From: Devosia faecipullorum
GTDB lineage: Bacteria; Pseudomonadota; Alphaproteobacteria; Rhizobiales; Devosiaceae
DNA: 64,000 nt
Reading direction: 5' to 3'
Assembly (NCBI RefSeq): GCF_015158295.1
Contig: NZ_JACDXV010000001.1
Span: forward strand, 682,001-746,000
Below the pieces are notes generated by a model that saw only the letters and a list, made by a program, of their open reading frames with translations, had not been told where the DNA came from and searched no databases. This document shows, in pieces, positions 37,887 through 45,146 of the stretch. Each line of letters opens with the position of its first letter. Positions within the stretch are counted from its first letter, which is position 1. The translations under genes were made by a program, and so were the position numbers.

Positions 37887-38494
37887 CCGTCACCGTGGTC
37901 GCTATCAAGCTCATTCGGATCGATCGGCGCTGGGATGACTTCCGGCTCGAAGACCTCGTCGTCGCGATCGCTGAAGGTGATCGGCGGCAGCGTGTCGAGA
38001 TGCGACCGGATCTCATCGAGAGTGACAGGCCTATACTGGAACGCATCGACGCCGACGTCGCAGCTCTGGGCATTGCCGGCGAGATTGGTGTGGCTGTGGC
38101 CGAACAGCATGTAGACGCCCCGGCGCATCGCTGGCCAAACCCTCATGGCATAGTGAGACAGGATGAGCCTGCGACCGTCGACAACGATGTCGGCCATGTG
38201 CTCGACGCTGTTCCACGGAAGTTTTTCGCGGACGAACGGTCGATCGTGATTTCCGATGATTAGATTTTTGACACCGTTTAGCCTGTCGAAGTTCTTGGCG
38301 AGACGGGCGTTGTCTCCCCTGTAACCAAAATCGCCCAGATGCCAAACGACGTCGCCTGGACGCACGGCAGCATTCCAGTTGGCGATCAGGACCTCGTCAT
38401 GCTCGTCGATGTCGCGGAACGGCCGATTGCAGAAACGGATGATGTTCTGGTGACCGAAGTGGGTATCGGCGGTGAAGAGAACGCGCTGGCTCAT
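37874..38494 (-). CDS. Metallophosphoesterase, phage accessory copy 2
   Basis: A 206-aa protein with TADTHFGHQNII, HLGDFGYRG, IIGNHDR, LILSHYAMRVW and GHSHTNL, the short phage phosphoesterase type (DxH, GD, GNH, H, GHxH). It starts MSQRVLFTADTHF at 38494 with GGGAG 6 nt upstream. It is a different subfamily from its neighbour, so the pair did not arise by a recent tandem duplication. Confidence 0.82.
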   Translation of the reverse strand: MSQRVLFTADTHFGHQNIIRFCNRPFRDIDEHDEVLIANWNAAVRPGDVVWHLGDFGYRGDNARLAKNFDRLNGVKNLIIGNHDRPFVREKLPWNSVEHMADIVVDGRRLILSHYAMRVWPAMRRGVYMLFGHSHTNLAGNAQSCDVGVDAFQYRPVTLDEIRSHLDTLPPITFSDRDDEVFEPEVIPAPIDPNELDSDHGDGWKL

Positions 38495-38556
38495 TGGTGT
38501 CTCCCGTTGATGACCAGCTTCTGCCCCGGGACTTAGCAAGGCACACGCACTTTCTT

Positions 38557-39033
38557 TCAGGACGCCGCCACGCTGTCAGTCTGTACGCCTGACGGCCCGT
38601 CCCATGCCCTTTGCCGGCGCTCGGATCTTGGTGCCTTCGGCTTCACCTGGTCGTCGTCGAGGGGCGTATACAGCGTGCGGCCGACCGCCACCTTCCGCAG
38701 TCCCAGATATCCAAGCACCGCCGGACCCGGCTCTCGGCGCCCGGACATGACGTCTGCCAATGCCTGCCGGGTGATGCCGATCTGGCGTGCGAGAGCGGCG
38801 TCACTGCCAGCTTTCGCCGAGGCGGCAAGCAGCCGGCGGTGAACCTCGATGGCGTCCAGCTGCAGCGGGCCCTGTCGCAGCGATTCCAGTGCGCGGAACA
38901 TGTGGTGCCGCAGGTCGGCGGCACTGTAGTGCTCGCCGTCGAGGTCGAAGCCCTGGCTGTCGATGTCGGCCTCGGCCACGAATTCGATGAGATGCTGCGC
39001 GAGCCGAAGGGCATGGGTGGCGGTGGCGGTCAT
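38557..39033 (-). CDS. Phage helix-turn-helix protein (XRE/Cro-like), last gene of the overlap chain
   Basis: A 158-aa protein. The middle holds a Cro/C1-type HTH: DAALARQIGITRQALADVMSGRREPGPAVLGYLGL. The N-terminal part is helical and the C-terminal tail basic. A DNA-binding role is likely; it is one candidate for the prophage repressor or an auxiliary regulator. The ATG at 39033 overlaps the upstream stop as ATGA. Confidence 0.7.
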   Translation of the reverse strand: MTATATHALRLAQHLIEFVAEADIDSQGFDLDGEHYSAADLRHHMFRALESLRQGPLQLDAIEVHRRLLAASAKAGSDAALARQIGITRQALADVMSGRREPGPAVLGYLGLRKVAVGRTLYTPLDDDQVKPKAPRSERRQRAWDGPSGVQTDSVAAS

Positions 39034-39392
39034 GCTGCAGGTCTCCATTCGTACGGTCGGGCCATGAGCTCGGGATTGGCTTCTTTGACGACATTGCCGG
39101 CGGCATCGACGTGCCAGATGCCCTCGCGGATAGCCCACAAGCAGGCATTCTCGATGCACTTGCCGACGCTCCATTCGTCGATGCCATCAGCGACGAGCGA
39201 CGCGAACGCCGGATCCTTTTCCGGCTTCCATGTGCAGTGTTCTGGAAGCGGCGCCGGGTCGGGCTGCGGATCGATCTTGCGGGCGATCAGCACGTCGTCG
39301 AGTTCGTCGATCGTGCATTCCAGTTCGACGGCGACATCGCTCGGCCGGCGCCGGCGCAGCATGCCCATCAGCTTGACCTCAGGCGTACTCAT
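39030..39392 (-). CDS. Small phage protein of unknown function
   Basis: A 120-aa protein with an N-terminal basic helix (LMGMLRRRRPSDVAVELEC), a Trp-containing middle (EHCTWKPEKDPAFASLVADG), and a conserved-looking block WSVGKCIENACLWAIREGIWH. No family recognised. It overlaps the upstream multi-HTH gene by 14 nt and the downstream HTH gene by 4 nt. Confidence 0.6.
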   Translation of the reverse strand: MSTPEVKLMGMLRRRRPSDVAVELECTIDELDDVLIARKIDPQPDPAPLPEHCTWKPEKDPAFASLVADGIDEWSVGKCIENACLWAIREGIWHVDAAGNVVKEANPELMARPYEWRPAA

Positions 39393-40251
39393 GAGCCGCT
39401 CCTTCCGCTGCCGCGAGGCGAAAGCTAGTGTCCGCGTGGGCCACCTCCTCGACTGCTTTGATCGGCTGCTGGACGCCGAGACGCTTGCCCTCAGCGATCA
39501 CCGCGGTGATAGAGACGCCGTGGTCGAATGCGATCGACGACCACTGCTTCGACGACAGCATCTCGCGCAGCTCGACGTCGGAGTAGTCCGTCAGCGACTG
39601 ACGCTCGACGACCTCGACCGGCTCCGACTTCGCGGCGCGCCCGTCGATGCCGAGACGCTTGCGGTGCTGGTAGATCGTAGCCAAGGAGACATCCCACTCC
39701 TTCGCCAGAAATGGAGCAGGCATCGTCGAGATCTTCTCGCGGAGATATGCGTCGCCGTAGCGGGAGAGCTTGCCTTTCCTGCGACGCTTTTGCGCGGTCG
39801 CAGGGGAATGGGCTGCCTTCTCTGGCACTGCTGCTATGCCCAGGCGACCGCGGTACTCTTCGATCAACGACGCCGACACACCGAATTCGAAGGCAGCCTC
39901 ATCAACGGTCAGCGTCGACAGCCGCTCGCGCAGTTCGTCATAGGTGAAGCTCGTCAGCTTGCCGACCTCTTCTCGCCGGCTGTCTTCTATGTCGACGGCA
40001 GTGGGAGCGGTGGCCCGGGGACGAACAAGAGTGTGCCTTGGCTCTGGTGTCGGCTCAGTGACCACTGCAGGCACCGGTGCCGGCTCGACCTTGGCAACGA
40101 CAGGATTGATCGCAGCGCCACCAAGGATCAGCTCTGCAATCCTGTCGCGGGGCAGCTCCAGGGTGATCCCGATCGGCTGCTCGATTTGTACGCCAGCGAA
40201 TTCGAGCTTGGCGACCCCGAGGTCGATGCGGACGGAGATATTGTCGCTCAT
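39379..40251 (-). CDS. Protein with three tandem helix-turn-helix modules
   Basis: A 290-aa protein. After an N-terminal beta-type segment and a Pro/Thr linker come three related modules of about 40-60 residues: YDELRERLSTLTVDEAAFEF then GVSASLIEEYRGRLGI; DAYLREKISTMPAPFLAKEW then DVSLATIYQHRKRLGI; DVELREMLSSKQWSSIAFDH then GVSITAVIAEGKRLGV. Each reads as helix, helix, turn (GVS/DVS), recognition helix, ending in RLG-I/V. Three sites in one chain suggest binding to repeated DNA sites or bridging. Role unknown; the repeat structure is directly visible. Confidence 0.7.
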   Translation of the reverse strand: MSDNISVRIDLGVAKLEFAGVQIEQPIGITLELPRDRIAELILGGAAINPVVAKVEPAPVPAVVTEPTPEPRHTLVRPRATAPTAVDIEDSRREEVGKLTSFTYDELRERLSTLTVDEAAFEFGVSASLIEEYRGRLGIAAVPEKAAHSPATAQKRRRKGKLSRYGDAYLREKISTMPAPFLAKEWDVSLATIYQHRKRLGIDGRAAKSEPVEVVERQSLTDYSDVELREMLSSKQWSSIAFDHGVSITAVIAEGKRLGVQQPIKAVEEVAHADTSFRLAAAEGAAHEYA

Positions 40252-40724
40252 GCTGCGATCCCTTCCTTGGCCATTGCCGCCAAAATCCGCGCGGCGACGG
40301 CGTTAAACCCCACGACATCACCAACGTGGTCGACGTGGGCGTAGAGGCTAGCCAGCCGACCATTCTTGACGATGACCCGGTTCTCATAGCTGTCGCCGCG
40401 CAGCGAACGCCCTCGCGGTTCTTCGAGGAAGCGAGCCTCGTCGGCCATGGCGAAATGGAAGCAGGGGATCAGCCTGTCGGTGGCGCCCTGCGCGCCGATA
40501 ACGGAAAGGTCCTGATAGTGGTCACGACGGTCGGGCGCGTAGAACGACGGCACGATGGCGACGACGATGTATCGACGATATTCCGTGAGTAGGACGGTCC
40601 CCGGCTTCACCAGATCGGGCACCGTGGTCGCGGCGGGTGCGGTCGAACGGATGTTAGGCAGCCATTCGCGCGCTGCAGGGGCGGCGAACATATCGAGCTG
40701 GGCAGGATTGGATTTCCGTCTCAT
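40248..40724 (-). CDS. Small phage protein of unknown function
   Basis: A 158-aa protein starting MRRKSNPAQLDMFAAPAARE, with a clamp-binding-like QLDMF motif (consensus QLxLF for the replication sliding clamp) at residues 9-13, then beta-rich sequence (PGTVLLTEYRRYIVVAIVPS). The QLDMF peptide makes contact with the DNA polymerase III beta clamp plausible, but this is inference from a short motif. Starts and stops overlap both neighbours by 4 nt (ATGA). Confidence 0.55.
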   Translation of the reverse strand: MRRKSNPAQLDMFAAPAAREWLPNIRSTAPAATTVPDLVKPGTVLLTEYRRYIVVAIVPSFYAPDRRDHYQDLSVIGAQGATDRLIPCFHFAMADEARFLEEPRGRSLRGDSYENRVIVKNGRLASLYAHVDHVGDVVGFNAVAARILAAMAKEGIAA

Positions 40725-41470
40725 ATCGCGAAGCCCTCCAGTGCCGAGATGTCGGCCGGCGCCAACACGGTGGCCTTGGGCAGATGCCGAACGGTGGCGA
40801 ACAGGTTCTTGAGCGCCATGGTCGTCATGTAGGGTTCGCCCGACTCCATGCTGTCGATGGAATCGAGGATCAGCTGCTGGCACGACCCGGCGTCATCGAA
40901 GCCGGCGATGGCATACTTCTCCAGCCGGCCTATCAGCTTGGTCTCCGGCGCGCGATCGACGATCGCATCGAGCAGCATCTTGATCTGCGGACCGAACTCA
41001 GCGATCTCGCGCAGCCGGGCGCGCTCACGCCTGCCGAGCTCGCGCTTCCAGAGCTTGGCCGCGACGACCGCTTCGCCGTCATCGACGTGACCGCGCACGC
41101 GGAGAGAGCGCTCCTTCCGGTGCCCGCCGATGATTTCGAACTGGCACTCCGGTTCGAGCAACCGCCAAACTTGCCCTCCGGGTACGCGCTCGACGATGCC
41201 CATCTCGACGGCCCAGCCAAGGGATTCCCCGATCTTGAGGGCACAGAACTGGTCAGACCACTCGGGGTGCTGCTCGGACATGTGTGCGATCAGCTCGGAG
41301 CTGGTGCGCTCCGTCTTGCCGCCGAAGCCGTGGAGGACCTCGCGATTCCTGATGGCGTCCGCGCACGGGCCGAGCGGATAGCGCTGGTGACCGCGGCGCG
41401 AGGCGATGTCGATGACCTCGAGCGGCATGTAGTCGAAGAGCGATTTGCCGGCGAGAAGGATCTTAGCCAT
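40721..41470 (-). CDS. Phage protein of unknown function, overlap chain
   Basis: A 249-aa protein. The N-terminal half carries a winged-helix-like pattern (TSSELIAHMSEQHPEWSDQF, then CALKIGESLGWAVEMGIVER and VPGGQVWRL), then a charged segment RRERARLREIAEFGPQIKML and a helical C-terminus. DNA binding is plausible but not shown by a recognised motif. Overlaps neighbours by 4 and 8 nt. Confidence 0.6.
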   Translation of the reverse strand: MAKILLAGKSLFDYMPLEVIDIASRRGHQRYPLGPCADAIRNREVLHGFGGKTERTSSELIAHMSEQHPEWSDQFCALKIGESLGWAVEMGIVERVPGGQVWRLLEPECQFEIIGGHRKERSLRVRGHVDDGEAVVAAKLWKRELGRRERARLREIAEFGPQIKMLLDAIVDRAPETKLIGRLEKYAIAGFDDAGSCQQLILDSIDSMESGEPYMTTMALKNLFATVRHLPKATVLAPADISALEGFAI

Positions 41471-41798
41471 GGCTGATCCTCCTCAGCAGAAGCCCGCCCA
41501 TCTTGACGTGGGTGGCCTCGCCGTCGCTCAGGCCGTCGAGGGTGTCGGGCCGATACCATTCGAACTCGGCGGCGACCGATTGGTCGAACACGCGATACAT
41601 GCTCGACCGCATGTGGCCCTCGCAGCCGGCGGTGGCTTTGCAGCCGATCATGAAAGGCGTCACGCCGTAGTCGCGGTCTCGGGTGATGACGTGACCCTTG
41701 CAGATGTCGCACACGTAGATGTTGCGGCGCTCAGGCGGGGTCCGGCGTGCGTGGTCGTCGATGAAAGACTGCACGTCTTTGGGGAGCTGCAGGCTCAT
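41463..41798 (-). CDS. Small Cys-rich phage protein, possible zinc site
   Basis: A 111-aa protein, MSLQLPKDVQSFIDDHARRT, then YVCDICKGHVITRD and GCKATAGCEGHMRSSMYR: CxxC plus CxxxxxC about 22 residues later suggests one zinc ion. The C-terminus is FEWYRPDTLDGLSDGEATH. The family is unknown. A ribosome site (GGAGGG) lies inside the preceding 30-codon gene. Confidence 0.6.
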   Translation of the reverse strand: MSLQLPKDVQSFIDDHARRTPPERRNIYVCDICKGHVITRDRDYGVTPFMIGCKATAGCEGHMRSSMYRVFDQSVAAEFEWYRPDTLDGLSDGEATHVKMGGLLLRRISHG

Positions 41799-41887
41799 GG
41801 TGTCCCTCCAAGGGTGACGAAAAGGGTGAATGCCGCTGCCGAAATCAGGCCCGCGAGCGCGGCTATGCGCGGGCCTATGCCGGTCAT
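41795..41887 (-). CDS. 30-aa single-helix membrane peptide
   Basis: MTGIGPRIAALAGLISAAAF then TLFVTLGGTP: one hydrophobic helix and almost nothing else. Both ends overlap neighbouring genes as ATGA, which fixes the frame and supports translation by coupling. Function unknown; similar peptides in phages include modulators of membrane enzymes and small holin-like proteins. Confidence 0.5.
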   Translation of the reverse strand: MTGIGPRIAALAGLISAAAFTLFVTLGGTP

Positions 41888-42030
41888 GACGACCGGCTCC
41901 ATGCTGTGATTGCGCTGGCCAGCAAGAGGCCGATGGCGGTGTTGCCGATGCCGAAGTGCACGGCGCTGGCGATGAGCATGCCGGCGACGGCGATGGTGGT
42001 GATGGCGACGATGGCGTTAGGGCGGGTCAT
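41884..42030 (-). CDS. 48-aa small membrane protein
   Basis: MTRPNAIVAITTIAVAGMLI then ASAVHFGIGNTAIGLLLASA and ITAWSRSS: one long or two short membrane helices. It overlaps the genes on both sides by 4 nt. With the 30-aa gene it makes an adjacent pair of tiny membrane products in an otherwise cytoplasmic regulatory chain. Function unknown. Confidence 0.55.
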   Translation of the reverse strand: MTRPNAIVAITTIAVAGMLIASAVHFGIGNTAIGLLLASAITAWSRSS

Positions 42031-42848
42031 GCTGCTTCCCGCCCGAGCTGGGTGACGGAGTATTTGCCGACGAGTACGCGACCGAGCTTGATGCCGGCAG
42101 CGCGCTTGGCCGGATCGCCGGAACCAATCATCGCGGCGCACCAGTGCCCCGGGCTGCTGTCCGGGCGGTTCCAGCCGATGTCGTTGTCGAACAAGGCCAT
42201 GTCGCCGTCGCGTCCGGTCAGCTTGAGCACGGCGTCGACGACTTCATCCTCGGGCCAGTCGACGGCGGCTTTGTCGACGCTGGCGACATGGCGAAGCATG
42301 CTGTCGGACTTGGAATCGGTATCAGCAACGGCAGCCCGCAGATCCGCCAGCGACGCCTCGCCGAGCGGCCAAGGCGCATCGGGGTTCTCCGAATTGGAGA
42401 TGATCTCACGGACGCGCTTCTTGTTGACAGTGAACTCGCCATAGGTCGCCAGGCACTGGCGAGCAGCCGCGATGGCCTTCGGCAGCTCCGCGGCGAGCAT
42501 TGCTTCCTGCTCTGCCTTCTTGGCGGCGCGCCGGGCGGCAATCTCGGCCTCGAACTCCGCTCGGCGGCGCTGGGCCTCGTCGCGCTCGGCGGCGGTGTCC
42601 CGGAAGCGCTGCAGGAGAAGGTCGACGCACTGCTGCACATTCGCCGGCGCGAAGCGGGCCGTGTAGACGACGCGCCACTGGTCATGATCGACGGCTTCGA
42701 CCTTCAGCCCGATGCGGAACAGTCCATTCTTGTTGGCGCGATAAAGGGGCCAGAATTCCTCGGTCGGGGGTGCCTTCCAGACGCCATTGCCGGCGTCGGT
42801 GAAGATGAGGCCGCAGAGGCTGGGCGGGGGAACGTAGGTCTGCATCAC
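42027..42848 (-). CDS. Phage protein with central charged coiled coil
   Basis: A 273-aa protein. The N-terminus is Trp/Pro-rich (AGNGVWKAPPTEEFWPLYRA), followed by a highly charged helix (RDTAAERDEAQRRRAEFEAE onward, with ARRAAKKAEQEAML), then a C-terminal globular part with NKKRVREIISNSENPDAPW and VGKYSVTQLGREAA. No family recognised. Overlaps neighbours by 4 nt each. Confidence 0.6.
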   Translation of the reverse strand: MMQTYVPPPSLCGLIFTDAGNGVWKAPPTEEFWPLYRANKNGLFRIGLKVEAVDHDQWRVVYTARFAPANVQQCVDLLLQRFRDTAAERDEAQRRRAEFEAEIAARRAAKKAEQEAMLAAELPKAIAAARQCLATYGEFTVNKKRVREIISNSENPDAPWPLGEASLADLRAAVADTDSKSDSMLRHVASVDKAAVDWPEDEVVDAVLKLTGRDGDMALFDNDIGWNRPDSSPGHWCAAMIGSGDPAKRAAGIKLGRVLVGKYSVTQLGREAA

Positions 42849-43357
42849 GCATACTCCGAGCGGAAAAAGGTCTTGCTGCCGATCGCGTGCCCCGGAGGAC
42901 AGCGCGTTATCCTGCCCGCGGCGATGGCTTCGTCGGCGAGCCGGCGCATCTCGGCGCGGTCGCGGTCGGACAGCGGCTTCTGCTTGCCGAACAGGCCGCG
43001 CATGGAAGAGCGGACGGTGGCCTGCTGGGGCTTGGGCGTCCGGATGCGGACGTGAAGGTGGATGCCGCGCTCATCGCAGAAGCGCTGGATCGCCCGCTCG
43101 CTGCAGCCGATCTCGCGGGCAATGGCGAAGGCCGACGTGTTCGCCGCCGCCATGGTTTCGATGCGACCGCGCTGGGCTTCCAGGCGCTCGACTTTGGCCT
43201 GCGGCGAATCCCCCATGCGGATGTTGGCGCGGGAAAAAGCGCCGGCGATGACGCCTTTGGTGGTGCCGAGGTCGCGGGCGACTTCGGCCATGCTGCGGTG
43301 ATCGGGGCGCTTCATTTCGAGGCGCAGCTCTTCGATGATGGATTTCGACAGGGCCAT
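42845..43357 (-). CDS. Phage protein with two helix-turn-helix modules
   Basis: A 170-aa protein starting MALSKSIIEELRLEMKRPDH. Two HTH-like units: SMAEVARDLGTTKGVIAGAF and SAFAIAREIGCSERAIQRFC (then DERGIHLHVRIR), the latter resembling resolvase/Hin-type HTH. A Cys/His-containing C-terminus (ITRCPPGHAIGSKTFF) follows. The start has AAGGAG 9 nt upstream, located inside the preceding 33-codon gene. Likely DNA-binding; target unknown. Confidence 0.65.
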   Translation of the reverse strand: MALSKSIIEELRLEMKRPDHRSMAEVARDLGTTKGVIAGAFSRANIRMGDSPQAKVERLEAQRGRIETMAAANTSAFAIAREIGCSERAIQRFCDERGIHLHVRIRTPKPQQATVRSSMRGLFGKQKPLSDRDRAEMRRLADEAIAAGRITRCPPGHAIGSKTFFRSEYA

Positions 43358-43458
43358 CAGTTGGCTCCTTTCCATGCGCGGTCGAGCTCGTCGAGCAGGT
43401 CGTCGAGGATGACTTCCGACAGCCAACAATCGAGCCAGTGATAGATGTCTGGTGCCAT
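43357..43458 (-). CDS. 33-aa acidic peptide
   Basis: MAPDIYHWLDCWLSEVILDD then LLDELDRAWKGAN: an amphipathic, acidic helix. Both its start and its stop overlap neighbours as TGATG (1 nt), the signature of stop-restart translation, and its 3' end carries the ribosome site of the next gene. It may be a real peptide or a leader-like coupling device. Confidence 0.5.
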   Translation of the reverse strand: MAPDIYHWLDCWLSEVILDDLLDELDRAWKGAN

Positions 43459-43907
43459 CAGTCCTGCCCTCCGAGGCCATGGCCCGGCCGGAGCTGGAAC
43501 ATGAAATCGGGGAAGCCGTAGCGTCCGGGGCGACGAGTGCGCTTGGGAGTACTCCCCTCGCGGATTTCGCGGGCAGACAGGCCTTCGCGCTGCAGAGCGG
43601 TGTGGACGGCCGAAGGGGTTACGCCGGCTTCAGCCGCGATCGTGCTGGGATGCTCGCCGGCCTCAATGCGGCGCACGATCTCGCGAACGGCCGGCAGCTT
43701 GCGATGAGTGCCCCGCACGATCGGAAAGCGGTAATGATCGCGCACTTCCATGCCGCGGCGGCTGAGGGCCCGATAGACGGCAGTGACGGTCACGCCGTGG
43801 GCAGCGGCGATGATCTTGGGATGTTCGCCGCGCTCGAGGCGAGCGACGATCTCGATGACCGGCGGCAGCTTGGGCGCTGCGCCACGGCGCTTCGTGATCT
43901 TTTCCAT
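43458..43907 (-). CDS. Phage protein with two repeated helix-turn-helix modules
   Basis: A 149-aa protein with an internal duplication: PPVIEIVARLERGEHPKIIA then AAHGVTVTAVYRALSRRGM, and LPAVREIVRRIEAGEHPSTI then AAEAGVTPSAVHTALQREGL. The two units align over about 38 residues with the same ERGEHP/EAGEHP turn. The tail is basic (STPKRTRRPGRYGF). A DNA-binding protein reading a repeated or dyad site is likely. Overlaps both neighbours as TGATG. Confidence 0.7.
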   Translation of the reverse strand: MEKITKRRGAAPKLPPVIEIVARLERGEHPKIIAAAHGVTVTAVYRALSRRGMEVRDHYRFPIVRGTHRKLPAVREIVRRIEAGEHPSTIAAEAGVTPSAVHTALQREGLSAREIREGSTPKRTRRPGRYGFPDFMFQLRPGHGLGGQD

Positions 43908-44251
43908 CAGCGTGTCCTCGCGGCAAGCTTGGCGATGGCAATGCCTTCGGGCGAGCGGTCGTTCACGACCGTCGCCTTGGCGATCGTCATCAGCATCGCA
44001 TGGGCGCTGATCAGATCGGCCAAACCGGGATACTCGATGTGCGGTCTGGCCGAGGCCTTCAGCAACAGCTCGGCCAGCAGCACGGGGGAAGACTGCTTGT
44101 ACTGCCACCCCATGCTTTCGCGCACGGCCTCAGCAATGAGCTCGGCAGCGGCGACGATGCCGTCCCGGTGGACGGTGATGAGGGGGGCTTGGCCGTGCTT
44201 CAGGGCGAGCGATTCCGTGGCGCTGTCGTGCGCGTTTTTTGCGGTTTTCAT
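43907..44251 (-). CDS. First gene of the leftward overlap chain, unknown function
   Basis: A 114-aa mostly helical protein, MKTAKNAHDSATESLALKHG onward, with IVAAAELIAEAVRESMGWQY and LADLISAHAMLMTIAKATVV. No motif recognised. It begins just left of the operator-like region, so it is the promoter-proximal gene of the 13-gene chain; ribosome site GGGA about 9 nt upstream. Confidence 0.6.
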   Translation of the reverse strand: MKTAKNAHDSATESLALKHGQAPLITVHRDGIVAAAELIAEAVRESMGWQYKQSSPVLLAELLLKASARPHIEYPGLADLISAHAMLMTIAKATVVNDRSPEGIAIAKLAARTR

Positions 44252-44270
44252 GATATGGTCCCGGTGGCGT

Positions 44271-44302
44271 CAGTCTGTTCAAAAGCCGCAAGTCAAGACT
44301 TG
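44271..44302 (-). promoter_or_regulatory. Operator-like half-site and palindrome before the leftward chain
   Basis: Minus strand TGAACAGACTG (44281-44271) repeats 11 nt of the rightward palindrome, 20 nt from the start at 44251; the CAAGTC/GACTTG dyad adjoins it. Confidence 0.5.
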
Positions 44303-44529
44303 TATCGTGACCGGCGTCATGCATAGGAGCCTGGAGAAGTCGCCTGAGAAAATCAAACGTTAATTTTCACCCCAATATCACTTCAGTGCGCTAGATGCGT
44401 AAGATTTTAAAGTGAAGTTAGAGGGGCTTAGCTACAATTACGGGAGTCACGCCCCAGTGTTTTCAAGGGCTGTCGAGGGGTGGAATAGGAACCCAGAATC
44501 ATCGTTAACGGCCTGTTGTTCGCTACTAT

Positions 44530-44544
44530 TGAACAGACTGTTCA
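44530..44544. promoter_or_regulatory. Operator-like palindrome
   Basis: TGAACAG-A-CTGTTCA, perfect 7-bp arms, 76 nt before the rightward gene. GAAC-N5-GTTC is close to known LexA-type dyads but not at the alphaproteobacterial spacing (GTTC-N7-GTTC). Confidence 0.55.
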
Positions 44545-44619
44545 CAGTCGATTCTGGAGGGTGGATGGTCTCTTGCATGCCTCAGCGGCATGCTTTCGGC
44601 ATCGAAAAGGAGACCTTTG

Positions 44620-45102
44620 ATGCTGAAAACGTTGCTGAGATCGATTCGCGCCATGCTCGCCGCTCTGCCCCGATTCGTGACTGAGCGAGTGTGGGATGGC
44701 GTGAGGTGGATGAGCAGGCTGGTGGCGATGCCGGCGCCGGCGATGGAGCCGGATCCCGTCGACGAAGACAGACAGGTGCTGGCTGCGGAAGAAGCCGCTC
44801 ACATGGACGCGCTGCGGACGGTCGCGGCACATCTTGCTGCCGATGGCATGCCGCCGGAAGCCGCGCTCGATGCGCTGCGCGAATTCGATATCGAATGGCT
44901 TACGGCGATGGACCGGCCGATGTTGTGCCGGATCGCCACCGCCAGCGATGCGGCTCTCAAAGCCCACATCAGGAGAACGGAGAACATCCGTGGCGTGCTC
45001 GCGCATGATCGGGTCGCGGTCGCCGAGTATCGCGCAGCGCGGCGCCGGCGGCAGGAACGAGAGGACGAGGAGCTGGGGCTGGTGCCCGCGATGGTGATGT
45101 AG
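44620..45102 (+). CDS. Rightward early phage protein of unknown function
   Basis: A 160-aa protein. Amphipathic or weakly hydrophobic N-terminus (MLKTLLRSIRAMLAALPRFV), acidic middle (EPDPVDEDRQVLAAEEAAHM), helical body and Arg-rich end (AAHRRR-type: EYRAARRRRQEREDEELG). The start is fixed by AGGAG 8 nt upstream. It is the first gene right of the operator region, so it may be the Cro-position gene, but no HTH is visible. Confidence 0.65.
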   Translation: MLKTLLRSIRAMLAALPRFVTERVWDGVRWMSRLVAMPAPAMEPDPVDEDRQVLAAEEAAHMDALRTVAAHLAADGMPPEAALDALREFDIEWLTAMDRPMLCRIATASDAALKAHIRRTENIRGVLAHDRVAVAEYRAARRRRQEREDEELGLVPAMVM

Positions 45103-45103
45103 A

Positions 45104-45124
45104 AAGGGGGCCGCGAGGCCCCCT
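45104..45124. terminator. Bidirectional hairpin between convergent genes
   Basis: AAGGGGGCC-GCGA-GGCCCCCTT: perfect 9-bp arms, 2 nt after the stop of the rightward gene and just beyond the stop of the leftward 72-aa gene. Short T/A runs on both sides. Confidence 0.75.
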
Positions 45125-45146
45125 TCGTCATTCTGGCGTCGCCGGC

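Larger units (their letters stand above)
44252..44619. promoter_or_regulatory. Divergent control region of the prophage
   Basis: A 368-nt AT-richer region between the leftward chain and the rightward gene at 44620. It contains the palindrome TGAACAG-A-CTGTTCA (44530-44544), an 11-nt copy TGAACAGACTG on the minus strand (44271-44281), and the palindrome CAAGTC-AA-GACTTG (44289-44302) whose minus strand reads TTGACTTG, a fair -35. The arrangement resembles a lysis-lysogeny switch with shared operators. No repressor gene adjoins it directly. Confidence 0.6.

Noticed and set aside
39142-39158. GGCATTCTCGATGCA, similar to the six-fold phage motif
   Set aside because: One base shorter in the spacer and altered at the conserved GT; probably chance within a coding region.
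44412-44684. 90-codon plus-strand ORF over the switch region
   Set aside because: No ribosome site, random-looking composition, and it overlaps the well-supported start at 44620 in another frame.
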